Shown: positions 1-9,569, counted from the stretch's first letter. The stretch: DNA of 64,000 nt from Microbulbifer hydrolyticus (GCF_009931115.1 NZ_CP047491.1:4122001-4186000), one strand, 5' to 3'. Made by a program: numbers and translations. The notes: generated from the sequence alone by a model not told the origin.

Positions 1-467
1 AACTCGTAAAATTTTTTCACTTCGCTTTGGTATTCAACAAAGTCTTCCGCCATGCCCCACGCATTAAGTGATTTGAAGGTTTCTTTGGCAGGCCTGTGAA
101 GCAGGATTACATGCGAATCTACAGCAAGCTTTTTAATGACTTCCAATTTGTTATCCGGGATAGACTGAGGATAATGGGTCTTTACAATACACTGACCTAT
201 AGTGATCTCGTCATTCATGTATTTTATACGGTTTTCCTCGCCCCTAAAGTATTGGTCAGCATCGAGATACAAAGGCTTGGAGACCAAGGCTGGGAAATTA
301 TTAAGCAACATATCAATAGCGAGGTGTGTACCCGAACGCATCATTGAAGCGATGATGATGGTCTTCCCCTCGCATCGTGGAACCGGGCCTGGCGGACATA
401 CCACTCGTGGATTTTTAAATGGGACAATGTACTGTCCTGCCAGATTTACAAATTTTCTTATACTCAT
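1..467 (-). CDS. sulfotransferase, 3' end beyond window
   Basis: The minus-strand frame opens at ATG 467-465 and stays open to the window edge, giving about 155 residues. The N-terminal half carries IIIASMMRSGTHLAIDMLL, which matches the 5'-phosphosulfate-binding loop of PAPS-dependent sulfotransferases, and VILLHRPAKETFKSLNAW resembles the 3'-phosphate-binding segment. The start overlaps the stop of the upstream polymerase-like gene by four bases (ATGA), which points to translational coupling. It is the third sulfotransferase in this cluster, so it most likely sulfates the polysaccharide made by the neighbouring glycosyltransferases. The C-terminus is missing because the window ends. The family assignment is well supported; the acceptor is unknown. 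Confidence 0.8.
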   Translation of the reverse strand, partial: MSIRKFVNLAGQYIVPFKNPRVVCPPGPVPRCEGKTIIIASMMRSGTHLAIDMLLNNFPALVSKPLYLDADQYFRGEENRIKYMNDEITIGQCIVKTHYPQSIPDNKLEVIKKLAVDSHVILLHRPAKETFKSLNAWGMAEDFVEYQSEVKKFYE

Positions 468-1879
468 ATTCCGGTAGTCTTATCCTTGAGTGTTTCACTA
501 TCTGACCTCAATTCCATCCGCGCATGGCGCTCCGAGATCATCGCTTTGCTGCTATTTTTGGAAAGGCTTCTGTTAGCAAAAAATCCCGTTGCTGCACCAT
601 ATATAAACATTATCCAGCCGCTTACCGAGGCATTTGGTATCTGGTCGACAAGGATCATGCTTATTAGCAGGCAAAATCCCGCCATAATGTTTTTTTCCGA
701 TGAGCTAATCGATCGGCCCATCGATCGTAGTCCATTCTTTACGGCCAACATAGGCAGCCCAAACGCCACAAGGTATCCCAGCAAGCCAAACTGGGTGAAT
801 CGGATGATCCAATATCCGTCAGTTACCACTCCGTCAATTCGATTTCTATCCCAGCCGCCCCAACCGAACAGTATTTTATCCTTACCGTGCTCTAGCATAA
901 TTTCTTCGTTTCCGAACCTAAACGCCAATGAGCCGGCTTTATCGGGCCCAAATTTGAGCGCCAGTTCAAGAAGCGAGTCCTTTGGTATCAGCTCAAATAT
1001 CGAAAGAATTGGATAAAGGAATACACATCCCGCGATTCCAAACGCAGCCAGCCCGATCATTCTCGCCGGTAGAAATATGATTATGACAAGCCCAAGAAAA
1101 CCAAGTATCCAGGCGCCTACCGATTTACAAATAATCACCAGGAACAGACTGTAAATCAGGTAGATGAAGTTCGGTAAAAGTAATATCTTTTGCTTTGCCT
1201 TCCATAACGTCGCAACCGATATAAGAGTGGCCATGGCAAATATTGCAACAACTAATCCGTGCCCCATAAATACAACAGGACGATACCCACCGAAGCGCTC
1301 CTGTTGGCCGAATGAGTGAGGAAAGAAACCATAGATCCATGTGTGTAACTGCGGGCTAAGTAACACCTCCAAAATCATAAGAGGTGAGTAAATAATTCCC
1401 GCGATCGCCACCAATTTCAAAACCTGTGTTCCGTCGGAAGCATTTTTTACCAGCAATGCACCAAGAACAAAGGGCACCATAAACATGGCCATTTGTAACG
1501 TCATCGAGATGACATCCTGGGGGTTTAGAGCTGGCTTGACGCGCACGCCGGTAAAGACAGGGTCAAGGTTTGTAAAAACAGTGAAAGTTGACGTCAGTAA
1601 CCCAACTATCACTAGTGTTCTGGCACCTGGCGCATTGGCTAGAAACCGAAATTTAACCTTTTTAACAACAAAACAGCCGACTAGCGCACTATATATGCCA
1701 ATATTTTCTTTATTTATATTTGGTATTAAGGGCAACGTATAGCCTACTTTTTCTGGAAGAAACATGAATGCTCCAAATATCGTCCAGAAGGTAGCGCTTA
1801 GCGTACTGAAGCTCCGGTAGAGCAAGATCGAAAATAGAGGCCAACTGAGAATGGCTAAGTGTGCAATGATATTTGGCAT
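464..1879 (-). CDS. O-antigen ligase/polymerase-like membrane protein
   Basis: A 471-residue protein made mostly of hydrophobic segments (about ten to twelve likely helices), with a larger polar loop around residues 300-360 that contains GNEEIMLEHGKDKILFGWGG and TDGYWIIRFTQFGLLGYL. Multi-helix topology with one big periplasmic loop near the C-terminus and an FGWGGWxR-type motif is typical of the Wzy/WaaL O-antigen ligase superfamily. In a glycosyltransferase operon it is the best candidate for the polymerase or ligase acting on lipid-linked repeats in the periplasm. The start overlaps the 3' end of the GT4 gene by 25 bases. Polymerase and ligase cannot be told apart from sequence alone. Confidence 0.7.
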   Translation of the reverse strand: MPNIIAHLAILSWPLFSILLYRSFSTLSATFWTIFGAFMFLPEKVGYTLPLIPNINKENIGIYSALVGCFVVKKVKFRFLANAPGARTLVIVGLLTSTFTVFTNLDPVFTGVRVKPALNPQDVISMTLQMAMFMVPFVLGALLVKNASDGTQVLKLVAIAGIIYSPLMILEVLLSPQLHTWIYGFFPHSFGQQERFGGYRPVVFMGHGLVVAIFAMATLISVATLWKAKQKILLLPNFIYLIYSLFLVIICKSVGAWILGFLGLVIIIFLPARMIGLAAFGIAGCVFLYPILSIFELIPKDSLLELALKFGPDKAGSLAFRFGNEEIMLEHGKDKILFGWGGWDRNRIDGVVTDGYWIIRFTQFGLLGYLVAFGLPMLAVKNGLRSMGRSISSSEKNIMAGFCLLISMILVDQIPNASVSGWIMFIYGAATGFFANRSLSKNSSKAMISERHARMELRSDSETLKDKTTGI

Positions 1880-3135
1880 CTAGCCGTCTCTCTAACGCTG
1901 GCTATCTTTCTTAATAACATTTTTGCATTCTCTGCCACGTCGAATTCAGACTGAACGAGGTCAATCGCTTGTGCTATTCTTTCTTGACGCTCAAACGCTG
2001 ATTCTGCTATTGCTTCCTCGATTTCGACTGCAAGCGATTGGGCATTAGGCCCTGCCAATCTGCCTGTAAGATTCTTCTTCACTAATTCAGGTATTCCAGA
2101 AATCGAGGTTGCTATAACCGGAACCCCCCTCATCATGGCTTCCATCAGAACTACCGGTATTCCATCCATATCCCCGAACCTATCTATCTTCCCGGGAAAA
2201 ACGAAATAGTCAATTTTTTCATACCAATGCGAGACTTCGGAGTGTGGCAGGCCGCCACCAAATGTTACGCTATCTTCGAGCTGGAGTTCCTTTGTCCGCA
2301 TACGTAGCGATTCCTCCAGAGGGCCGTCGCCCATAATTTCGAGCTTCAGATTGACGCCCTTTTTTTTCAGAATATTGAGAGCGTTCAGAAGGACATCTAC
2401 GCCCTTCTTTTCAACCAGCCTTCCCAGAAATCCCAACGTTTTAACTTCGCTACCTGAATCAGATTTCACTCTGGGCGGGAACTTATTGCGGTCTACGCCA
2501 CATCTAACAAGTGCAAGTTTTTCTTCAGGTATACCTTTCTCTCTAAGAAACCGGATGTTGAACTCCGATATCGTAGCAACGAAGCTAGCACGCGCGCCTT
2601 TCTGCTTGAGCAAATAGCCTCGCTGAAAAATATCATTCGCGTGAGCGGTAAAGCTATACGGAATTCCAGTTATTATCGAGGCATACATTGCTATATCTGT
2701 TGCGATATGGGAAAAGTGACAATGTATATGTGATATTTTTCGGTCGTGCAGTTTTGTCACAAAGTATGCAGAGACAAAGAACCTGTAAAATATTCCTAAC
2801 GCAGTATTCGGGCTCTTAAAGCATGTCATGGCGTCCCGCACACAGATGGCAAACGCCTTTACGTAATCAAGAGGAAACCAGGTAATAACTTTGAACTGCG
2901 CGGCGATCAAGTTAACTATCGAGGCCAGGTAAAGATACTCGCATTTGTCTGCGAGTTTTTTGACAGCTTCTCGGTTATTATTCGATTCTACAGAGTGAAC
3001 AGAGAATGGCTCCACGTGAGCGTTATTCTTTTCAAGCTCAAATATCTCATTGTATACAAATGTGCTTGAGGCGCCCGGTATTTCTGGCGCCAAATATGCT
3101 ATCCGGAGTGCGATGTTTTTTTCACTACTATGCAT
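1855..3135 (-). CDS. GT4-family glycosyltransferase
   Basis: A 426-residue protein with the two-domain GT-B layout. The N-terminal part has RIAYLAPEIPGASSTFVYNE and a central HCHFSHIATDIAMYAS segment. The C-terminal nucleotide-sugar domain has LGFLGRLVEKKGVDVLLNAL and the E-x7-E type motif in GIPVVLMEAMMRGVPVIATS. These are hallmarks of retaining family 4 glycosyltransferases. It lies four bases downstream of a GT2 gene and overlaps the polymerase-like gene, so it is part of one transcription unit. Donor and acceptor sugars cannot be inferred. Confidence 0.88.
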   Translation of the reverse strand: MHSSEKNIALRIAYLAPEIPGASSTFVYNEIFELEKNNAHVEPFSVHSVESNNNREAVKKLADKCEYLYLASIVNLIAAQFKVITWFPLDYVKAFAICVRDAMTCFKSPNTALGIFYRFFVSAYFVTKLHDRKISHIHCHFSHIATDIAMYASIITGIPYSFTAHANDIFQRGYLLKQKGARASFVATISEFNIRFLREKGIPEEKLALVRCGVDRNKFPPRVKSDSGSEVKTLGFLGRLVEKKGVDVLLNALNILKKKGVNLKLEIMGDGPLEESLRMRTKELQLEDSVTFGGGLPHSEVSHWYEKIDYFVFPGKIDRFGDMDGIPVVLMEAMMRGVPVIATSISGIPELVKKNLTGRLAGPNAQSLAVEIEEAIAESAFERQERIAQAIDLVQSEFDVAENAKMLLRKIASVRETARCQISLHT

Positions 3136-3139
3136 CGAG

Positions 3140-4162
3140 CTACAGACCTGCTTGACTAACTTGCGGCTGGCTCAACATGCTCACATCATCAGCCAATTGA
3201 TTCCTTATTCTGCTATCCAAAACTTCCCTTCCACACTCCAGGTCCGTGGGGTCCCAGCGTGCACTATTTCTTTTTTCTGCCAATTCCGTTGCTCTGCGCT
3301 TTCCACGTAGCAAAGAGCTGATTTGAAATTTTCGTATTTCACCCACAAGAGCATGATCTGGATTGCGCAAGTTTCGCTTGAACATCGCTTTCACGTACCC
3401 GTAAAACATTGCAGCTCCCCCGATTAAAATTGGGTACTCGATAGCGCGATACATACATGTCATCAGCATATATACAATACCGGTACCCATATAGTATTGG
3501 CCAAAGCCATGTCGTGCCCTGCCGGTCAGAACACCATTCTGGCTAGAGCCCATGACTCTTAGGTGCAGAAAATTCAGTTCAGACTGATCCCAGCTCGCTG
3601 TTTTCCAACCCAGCTGCCGTGACTTGTGGCAATCAATCGCGTCCCACATAACCTCACGTATAAACCCACCGATTTGGATAAAGCAATCTCTGCGATAGAA
3701 CTTGGTCATGCCTACCGACATTTCATCGCCTCGCCTTTCACTGACCCACTTTCCATTTACTTCGTTGTAGGGCTTACCACTGCAGCTGCCGAGGCGCGGA
3801 TCCGCTTCCATCTTCTCGATTAATGTCAGAAAGTAAGTATCTGGCAACTCCAGGTCGAGATCGAGCTTGCAGATATATTGAAACTTATCGAGGTCAACCG
3901 TTTGTAAACCGGCGTAAAAGGCATCAATTACGCCTGGCCCGACACTTCGAAATCCCCGGTTTTCCCGAGACATGACTTTTATGAATTCGTAATGCCTCTC
4001 GTAATCCGCCAGAATTTCTTTAGAGCCATCAGTCGAGCCGTCATCGACAATTAGCCATAATGTGGGTGTCAACTTCTGGTTTACTACGCTCTCGAGAGTC
4101 CGCTTCATATATTCTGCTTCGTCCCGGCATGGAGAAATTACAACGTATTTCCGACTATCCAT
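3140..4162 (-). CDS. GT2-family glycosyltransferase
   Basis: A 340-residue GT-A enzyme. It opens with YVVISPCRDEAEYMKRTLESVVNQ, continues with LWLIVDDGSTDGS, and has the metal-binding acidic motif in ICKLDLDLELP near residue 120. Only the C-terminal third (around residues 240-265) looks membrane-associated. It follows the WecG-like gene by 37 bases in the same direction. The family call is firm; the sugar is unknown. Confidence 0.88.
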   Translation of the reverse strand: MDSRKYVVISPCRDEAEYMKRTLESVVNQKLTPTLWLIVDDGSTDGSKEILADYERHYEFIKVMSRENRGFRSVGPGVIDAFYAGLQTVDLDKFQYICKLDLDLELPDTYFLTLIEKMEADPRLGSCSGKPYNEVNGKWVSERRGDEMSVGMTKFYRRDCFIQIGGFIREVMWDAIDCHKSRQLGWKTASWDQSELNFLHLRVMGSSQNGVLTGRARHGFGQYYMGTGIVYMLMTCMYRAIEYPILIGGAAMFYGYVKAMFKRNLRNPDHALVGEIRKFQISSLLRGKRRATELAEKRNSARWDPTDLECGREVLDSRIRNQLADDVSMLSQPQVSQAGL

Positions 4163-4199
4163 GTTCTCTGACTCCTAGCTGGGTCTCAGGTATGAACGC

Positions 4200-4970
4200 T
4201 CACACCCTGCGACCGCTTAAACTGTTTTTAATGTTCCAATAAATAGCAGGAATTGCCAACGCGTTTGAAAGATAGCGCTTGCCGAGCCTAACTGGACTTT
4301 GCAGCATTCGATATAGCCATTCGAGCCTGAGGCTTTGTAGCCACTGAGGAGCTCTTTTTTCTTCGCCCACTAGAAATAAAAGAGAAGCACCGATACACAA
4401 TGCAACGCCTTTGAAGCGACGATCCTGGCATAATTTCCTTGCGAGAATTTCCTGCTGTGGCGAACCGACTGCAAGAAACACGTGTGTTGGATTATTCAGG
4501 CACACCAAATCGATTAGTTTTTTAACTTCGGCGTCTTTATATATAAAACCCATACTAGGATTATGGTGCTCGATATTTAGATCACCATATAAGGCCCTAA
4601 TTTTGTTGGCGGTCGCATTCGTTCCACCAACGAGAAAGATCCTGTCATTCGCATGTAAGTCGTCATTAAATAGCTTTTCAGTTAGGGTGCTACCGGCAAT
4701 AATTTCCGGTATTTTTTTCCCATTAAGTTTAATTATCAACTCAAGCACTCGGCTGTCACATAATGACAACTCTGCATTCTGATAGATTTCCCTGAGGCTC
4801 GATGCTCCATTTTTTGATAAAAGCCTCTGCAAATGATCGACATTTGGGGTAACCACATAACCTGTAGTGCCATTTTCTGACATACTTCTGATGTGCTTTA
4901 TCGCACAAGCCATTTTCAATCTATCTAATCGGCACAATCCGATATTTAGTGGTTCTTGCATACTGGACAT
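4200..4970 (-). CDS. WecG/TagA/CpsF-family glycosyltransferase
   Basis: A 256-residue protein with the ordered motifs of family GT26: VVTPNVDHLQRL near the start, LSLCDSRVLELIIKL, IAGSTLTEKLF, then NPTHVFLAVGSPQQEILA and GASLLFLVGEEKRAPQWLQSL. The basic C-terminal segment RLEWLYRMLQSPVRLGKRYL is the usual membrane-association region. Members add a sugar to a polyprenyl-pyrophosphate-linked acceptor at the inner membrane, so this gene suggests a lipid-linked repeat unit. It starts 12 bases after the stop of the preceding GT2 gene. The sugar (for example ManNAcA or ManNAc in known members) is not predictable here. Confidence 0.9.
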   Translation of the reverse strand: MSSMQEPLNIGLCRLDRLKMACAIKHIRSMSENGTTGYVVTPNVDHLQRLLSKNGASSLREIYQNAELSLCDSRVLELIIKLNGKKIPEIIAGSTLTEKLFNDDLHANDRIFLVGGTNATANKIRALYGDLNIEHHNPSMGFIYKDAEVKKLIDLVCLNNPTHVFLAVGSPQQEILARKLCQDRRFKGVALCIGASLLFLVGEEKRAPQWLQSLRLEWLYRMLQSPVRLGKRYLSNALAIPAIYWNIKNSLSGRRV

Positions 4971-4982
4971 TATCTACCTGGG

Positions 4983-6065
4983 CTACTTGTACTCGATTAT
5001 TGGTGTGGACTTTCCCGATAAGGTTCCGGCAGTAAACTTCAATACACCAAAGAACTGGGGAAATTTTCCAATTTGAGTAAGCCCGCTGAATATAAGAGAT
5101 TTTCTTACTGAAGAACGCATTTTCATACGCCTTAAAAATATGCGAATTGTCATTAAGGGATACGCCAAGGCTAATGCGAATCCCAATACCGGCATTGTAG
5201 CCATGAACAAAACTATGGAGATCGGTAGAAACCCGCCCCAAAAGCAGATACTCAATAACTCTCTTTTGCAGTACGGCCTGATTCTTGTTGAATGCATTAA
5301 CCAACGTTCGGCGTAAGCGAAACCGGCTCTCGCGTTTCTAAGCCAAAACTGCCGAAAACTTGTCATATCGGCGTCGTGGAGCGTCATTTCCTCATGGATA
5401 CGCCAGATTGCCCATTTTCGTTTCCGAAGCCTCAGGCACATTTCAGGCTCTTCTCCAGCGATCATGGCCGGATTAAACCCTTTGACGCTGAGGATCGCCT
5501 CCTTTCTAACGAGAAAATCTCCGCCGCATGCTTTTGCTTCGCCTACGGGAGTATCCCATTCCATATCGCATAGCGCGTTGTATATGGACTTCTGCGGGTA
5601 TACCTCTCGCCGTCGGCCACAAACAATTGCAACTTTCGGGTTTACGGCCAGAAACGCGGTGGCCTTCCCGAGCCAGCCCGGCTGGAGGGAGCAGTCACCA
5701 TCGATAAACTGTATCAGCTCTACCTGGGGAAACTTGTTTATGAGCAGCTTTAACCCTTCATTTCTCGCCCTTGCGGCCGTAAACGGTTCCCTGAGGTCAA
5801 GCTCCAAGACGGTACAGCCTGCGGAAGTCGCATAGGTCACACTACCGTCGGTAGAGCCGGAATCAACATAGACAATTGGAAACACATCCGATGTTCCGCT
5901 CAAGTCCGGCCCTTGTTTTTTGTCTCGATTAATCAGCAGCAGTTGTTCGACTATTGAGTCGACGCAGTTGCGTAGTCTTTCTCCCTCATTCCTGCCAATT
6001 AAAACAAAACCGATGCAGGTATTTTGAATGGCTCCACTTTTTCTGTCTTTTTCATCCGCCATCAA
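4983..6065 (-). CDS. GT2-family glycosyltransferase with membrane anchor
   Basis: A 360-residue GT-A protein. It has IGFVLIGRNEGERLRNCVDSI at the N-terminus, IVYVDSGSTDGSV, the acidic motif LIQFIDGDCSLQPGW, and AGEEPEMCLRLRKRKW, all typical of GT2 enzymes. A hydrophobic stretch near residues 275-310 is likely a membrane segment. The start (two consecutive ATGs) overlaps the end of the upstream sulfotransferase gene by 14 bases. Acceptor and donor are unknown. Confidence 0.87.
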   Translation of the reverse strand: MMADEKDRKSGAIQNTCIGFVLIGRNEGERLRNCVDSIVEQLLLINRDKKQGPDLSGTSDVFPIVYVDSGSTDGSVTYATSAGCTVLELDLREPFTAARARNEGLKLLINKFPQVELIQFIDGDCSLQPGWLGKATAFLAVNPKVAIVCGRRREVYPQKSIYNALCDMEWDTPVGEAKACGGDFLVRKEAILSVKGFNPAMIAGEEPEMCLRLRKRKWAIWRIHEEMTLHDADMTSFRQFWLRNARAGFAYAERWLMHSTRIRPYCKRELLSICFWGGFLPISIVLFMATMPVLGFALALAYPLMTIRIFLRRMKMRSSVRKSLIFSGLTQIGKFPQFFGVLKFTAGTLSGKSTPIIEYK

Positions 6066-6975
6066 ACAACGCCTCCCTGGATGCCTTTTTTTTCTTATCC
6101 CAACCTGGACCTATATTGTGCACAACAGATTTGTAGTTTTCGGATGTTATCCTGACGCCTAACAGCTCTCCCAGACTTTTGAAATCGGAATTAATTCTCG
6201 CCGAAATTTTCTGCATCGATTTTTCATTGATTTTTGGCCTCTCACTCATCCGGTATTTTGATTTTACGAGACCTCTTATACGAGCTGGTATTAGGTTTCT
6301 TCGAATTTTCGAGAGTGCTTTGGAGTTAACAATGAAACTCATTAACGGTGAAAGCCTAAGTCGCTCCGCGGATATGTTGGTTTTTGTCGACGATTCGGTC
6401 CAGCGAACTTCACCTTTATATCCTATAAATCGGGATATTCTCTCCAGCTCATTTTCGGGATCCCTTTTGATTCTCTCGAAAAAAACAGGGAGTACGTTTT
6501 CCATCCCAAATCGTTCTATATACGGCTGGATTTGGTAGAAGTAGCAACTGTATTGAATGAGTTCGGGATGTTTTTCAACGGCTTCATCGAGGCTGCAGTT
6601 TATTTTTTTACATGTCCATTCGTGGATATATTGCGAGACCAAACGATCTATTGGATCTCTCATTATGTAAATAATTTTTATATCCGGAAGATGAAGGGCA
6701 ATACGATCAACTGTATTTCCATAGGTGGGCAATTTTGTGTAATGCGTACTTGCTTCGCCAATAATATCGCTTTCTTTTGCGGCAAGAAATAGTGATTGAT
6801 ACCAGTCCATGCCACGATCAAATTGCTTCGGATCACTGAAGAAATTGGGCTCTTTCAATGCAGGCATGAATATCCCATCAAGGGATTTTAACTGCTCATA
6901 TATCGTGGTTGTCGCAGACTTCATCGCTCCGACAATCAGAAAATCAGGAAGAACTTGCTTTTTTGTTTGTGGCAT
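6052..6975 (-). CDS. sulfotransferase, heparan-sulfate-type domain
   Basis: A 307-residue protein with FLIVGAMKSATTTIYEQL near residue 12, the 5'-phosphosulfate loop, followed by PALKEPNFFSDPKQF. IKIIYIMRDPIDRLVSQYIHEW provides the 3'-phosphate-binding Arg/Ser motif. This is the arrangement seen in heparan-sulfate/GlcNAc sulfotransferase-like bacterial enzymes using PAPS. It lies within the glycosyltransferase operon, 6 bases after one GT2 gene and overlapping the next, so it probably sulfates the glycan or its lipid-linked precursor. Confidence 0.88.
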   Translation of the reverse strand: MPQTKKQVLPDFLIVGAMKSATTTIYEQLKSLDGIFMPALKEPNFFSDPKQFDRGMDWYQSLFLAAKESDIIGEASTHYTKLPTYGNTVDRIALHLPDIKIIYIMRDPIDRLVSQYIHEWTCKKINCSLDEAVEKHPELIQYSCYFYQIQPYIERFGMENVLPVFFERIKRDPENELERISRFIGYKGEVRWTESSTKTNISAERLRLSPLMSFIVNSKALSKIRRNLIPARIRGLVKSKYRMSERPKINEKSMQKISARINSDFKSLGELLGVRITSENYKSVVHNIGPGWDKKKKASREALFDGG

Positions 6976-6981
6976 TATGGG

Positions 6982-8001
6982 CTACTTGTTACTAAAGTAA
7001 TCTAATTTCTGCTTAACTGGCTTCTGCTTTTTGAAAAAATCCATCCATAATCCAGTCCACTCGCCAGGGATTGAAGGTCCCGGCTTTTTTCCCACCAACC
7101 GCTTTGTCAATCTAATTAGTCGGCCGCAGGTAAAAGCGATATTTGCGATTAAAAGTTTGCCTTTCCCACCGAGGAGAACAAAATATCGCGTTCTTGATCG
7201 ATAGAAATAATCAGGAAGTTGTTTTTGTGCTTTTGAATTTTTCTTTACGTCAGACGTTCCGCCACGCAGGTGAACTACCCTTGCCCGCTTTTCCTGTTCA
7301 ATCTTGTACCCCGCCCCTTTTAATCTAAGGCAGTACTCAATATCTTCGAAATACATGAAGAACTGGCCATCCATCAATCCGACCCTTTCTATCGCAGCTC
7401 TGGGTAGCATAACGCAAGCAAAGCTTATCCAGTCGATTTCGAGCGATTCCCTGCGATTTGCTATCGGGATATTTTTTCGCTTCAACAGTTTAGAAATTGC
7501 ATCAATCTGCGCACCACGGATGAGCTCACTCGCTACGCTTCGGCGCCGGAAACAGCTGATCTGCGGCGTTCCATCTTCATATTCTAACTGTGGCCCCAGC
7601 GCGCCGATATTACGGTCCGTTCGGATTCTATCTAGAAGGGTCGAAATGGCATTTTCTCTGACCAGCGTATCGCTATTCAGCAACAGGTAGTATTCGGCGT
7701 TTTCCTGTATGATCCCCAGGTTATTCCCTGCGGAAAACCCTCCATTGATGGGCGATTTTACAAGATTGATTCGAGCATGGTAGATGGGGGGCTGTGTCGA
7801 AATCCATGCTTCAATTTTTGAGACCGAGTCATCCCCGGATGCATTATCTACAATCACCACTTTCGCATTCAGGGATTCAATTTGGGGGACTACGGTAGCA
7901 AGGCAATTATTTACTAACTCGGGCGTTTTGTAGTTAACAATTACTATACATAAGTCACGAGAATGCTCTTTTTTTTCTTCTTCCGTTTTTGTGTTTTCCA
8001 T
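6982..8001 (-). CDS. GT2 glycosyltransferase, rhamnosyltransferase-like
   Basis: A 339-residue GT-A protein. It has LCIVIVNYKTPELVNNCL, VVIVDNASGDDSV, NGGFSAGNNLGI, and the DxD-like LLLNSDTLV. The downstream MDGQFFMYFEDIEYCLRLKGAGYKI is the signature of WbbL-type rhamnosyltransferases and relatives. It starts 19 bases after the first sulfotransferase gene. Rhamnose as donor is a family-based guess. Confidence 0.85.
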   Translation of the reverse strand: MENTKTEEEKKEHSRDLCIVIVNYKTPELVNNCLATVVPQIESLNAKVVIVDNASGDDSVSKIEAWISTQPPIYHARINLVKSPINGGFSAGNNLGIIQENAEYYLLLNSDTLVRENAISTLLDRIRTDRNIGALGPQLEYEDGTPQISCFRRRSVASELIRGAQIDAISKLLKRKNIPIANRRESLEIDWISFACVMLPRAAIERVGLMDGQFFMYFEDIEYCLRLKGAGYKIEQEKRARVVHLRGGTSDVKKNSKAQKQLPDYFYRSRTRYFVLLGGKGKLLIANIAFTCGRLIRLTKRLVGKKPGPSIPGEWTGLWMDFFKKQKPVKQKLDYFSNK

Positions 8002-8020
8002 GAGCTTTCGTTCCCTCGAA

Positions 8021-9010
8021 TCATCTCAAGTAGAGCTTATTTTTTTCACCTATTCTCAGGCGCACGTGATCAGTCCATTTCTTACTGCCGAACTTGCGTG
8101 AGATTATATTTTGCGCCCACAGTGACAAACCCCACTTCCGTATATGAAACATTGCGCGATAGTAGCGATTCTGAAAAAGGATATGAGTACGCTCTAGCCT
8201 ACTCAATGGTTTATGTTTCGTGCTTGTGGGTTTATAGCCCTGTGTGACCATTGCCTCACCTGTCCGGAGTTCAACCCAGCGGATTTCCTTACCGGTCAGT
8301 TTTGTTTTCCACTGATAAGCGTAGCCGGCTGAGGGGAAGCCATAGGATGTATCGCTCTCTATCTCAAGCATGTTTTCTTCGAAGTCAACATTCAGGAAAG
8401 CGCAGATTTTCTTCAGCTCGCCAATGGGGTCGCTAACAAGTTGCTCATAATAAACGTTAAGATTATTGGCCGGATCCGTTCGCTGCCTTAATTTTGTCCG
8501 ACGTGCTTCCAATGATATCCATACTTTAGCGCCCTCATAGACGTTACCGGCCCAACCCATGCCTATACATGAACGTGCCACATCGCGTGGATCGCGCATC
8601 AGTTGTATGTAGCGTGCTGATGGCCAGAGCTTTGGTAGCAGATCGACTCGTGAATGAATGGATGCTCCGATAATTTTTCCGGAGTTCCTCCGGTGGAGTT
8701 GCGTGAGGAAATCACGCACCAACTGCTCATAATCCAGCGATTGGTCGATGTCTAATTTGAGAGCGCTGGTCTGACGATCTGTCTTTACAAAACGCCAGTA
8801 GTCTTTGATATCCGGCCAGTTTTCGCCCTGGGCTTGGCTTACCGCACCCTCGAACTCTCCGAACATATTGATTTGTGAATGATGATCCAGAAGTAGTCGG
8901 AGTAAGGTCGAGCCGGAGCGCAGCGATCCAACAATAAATACCGGTGAGGCTAGCGCAGCATTATCTGGCTGCGTTTTGAGCTGAGACACGTCCTTATCCC
9001 CTAACGCCAC
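8021..9010 (-). CDS. sulfotransferase, first gene of the glycan cluster
   Basis: A 329-residue protein with SPVFIVGSLRSGSTLLRLLL at residues 23-42 (phosphosulfate loop) and ARYIQLMRDPRDVARSCIGM (3'-phosphate motif), so a PAPS-dependent sulfotransferase. It is the most upstream gene of the minus-strand cluster. The start given is a GTG; a second in-frame GTG seven codons later is equally possible and no strong ribosome binding site decides. A longer noncoding stretch precedes it, where the cluster promoter should lie. Confidence 0.85.
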   Translation of the reverse strand: MALGDKDVSQLKTQPDNAALASPVFIVGSLRSGSTLLRLLLDHHSQINMFGEFEGAVSQAQGENWPDIKDYWRFVKTDRQTSALKLDIDQSLDYEQLVRDFLTQLHRRNSGKIIGASIHSRVDLLPKLWPSARYIQLMRDPRDVARSCIGMGWAGNVYEGAKVWISLEARRTKLRQRTDPANNLNVYYEQLVSDPIGELKKICAFLNVDFEENMLEIESDTSYGFPSAGYAYQWKTKLTGKEIRWVELRTGEAMVTQGYKPTSTKHKPLSRLERTHILFQNRYYRAMFHIRKWGLSLWAQNIISRKFGSKKWTDHVRLRIGEKNKLYLR

Positions 9011-9445
9011 AAACTGGAAACCAGTAGTAGTCCTTATGCTTATTTAACACACAGCGGTCTATTGTTACCAGAAATGCCGTCTAGCCTGCTGAACGGATTA
9101 GAGGCTTCCGGTGTAATGGTCAAGTCGTGTGCTGATTGTTTACGCAAACTATTACAGGGAGAGGGGGCTGGTGAGGCCTATTGAAAAAAGCCGCACGTAT
9201 CACCAAGCCAATAGGAGGGTCATTTTGGTATGGAGAGACCTGACTGCATTCCCTGCATTTTCCGTCTTCAATCGCCGCTGCACTGGCAAGCAAATCCCTC
9301 ATGCTCACGCCAGACTATCCTTCCGTCAGTTCACCAGGTTTATTTACAGGTATGCAACTGGTGGGCCATGATCACTACCAGCATGTGGAAAAAAGTGACC
9401 ATTTCGCGACTATTCTCACACTTTACCAAGTAATCACGGCAAAGC
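9011..9445. other. gene-free stretch upstream of the glycan cluster
   Basis: About 435 bases with no convincing gene on either strand. Short open frames occur (for example 9129-9371 plus and 9120-9308 minus) but show no recognisable domain and no ribosome binding site. A small inverted repeat lies right before the first sulfotransferase start. The cluster promoter is expected here, but I could not assign clear -10/-35 boxes. Confidence 0.5.
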
Positions 9446-9473
9446 AAAAAAAATTGCCAAATGACGGCAATTT
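9446..9473 (-). terminator. intrinsic terminator of fpr
   Basis: Stem of eight base pairs (9451-9458 with 9466-9473, seven-base loop), followed on the minus strand by an uninterrupted run of eight T. It lies about 95 bases past the fpr stop. A second GC-rich hairpin without T-run (9540-9555) sits closer to the stop. Confidence 0.8.
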
Positions 9474-9569
9474 ACGCGCCATTTTGTTGGGGCGGCATAA
9501 TTGTTTCTGGGCATCCAATTGTGGGCTTTTCAGGGGAGCGGGGCCAGCAGGCCCCAGGCTGAATGGTTT

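Noticed and set aside
9120-9371. Overlapping short frames on both strands upstream of the glycan cluster
   Set aside because: No domain, no ribosome binding site and no helix or signal pattern; codon use looks random.
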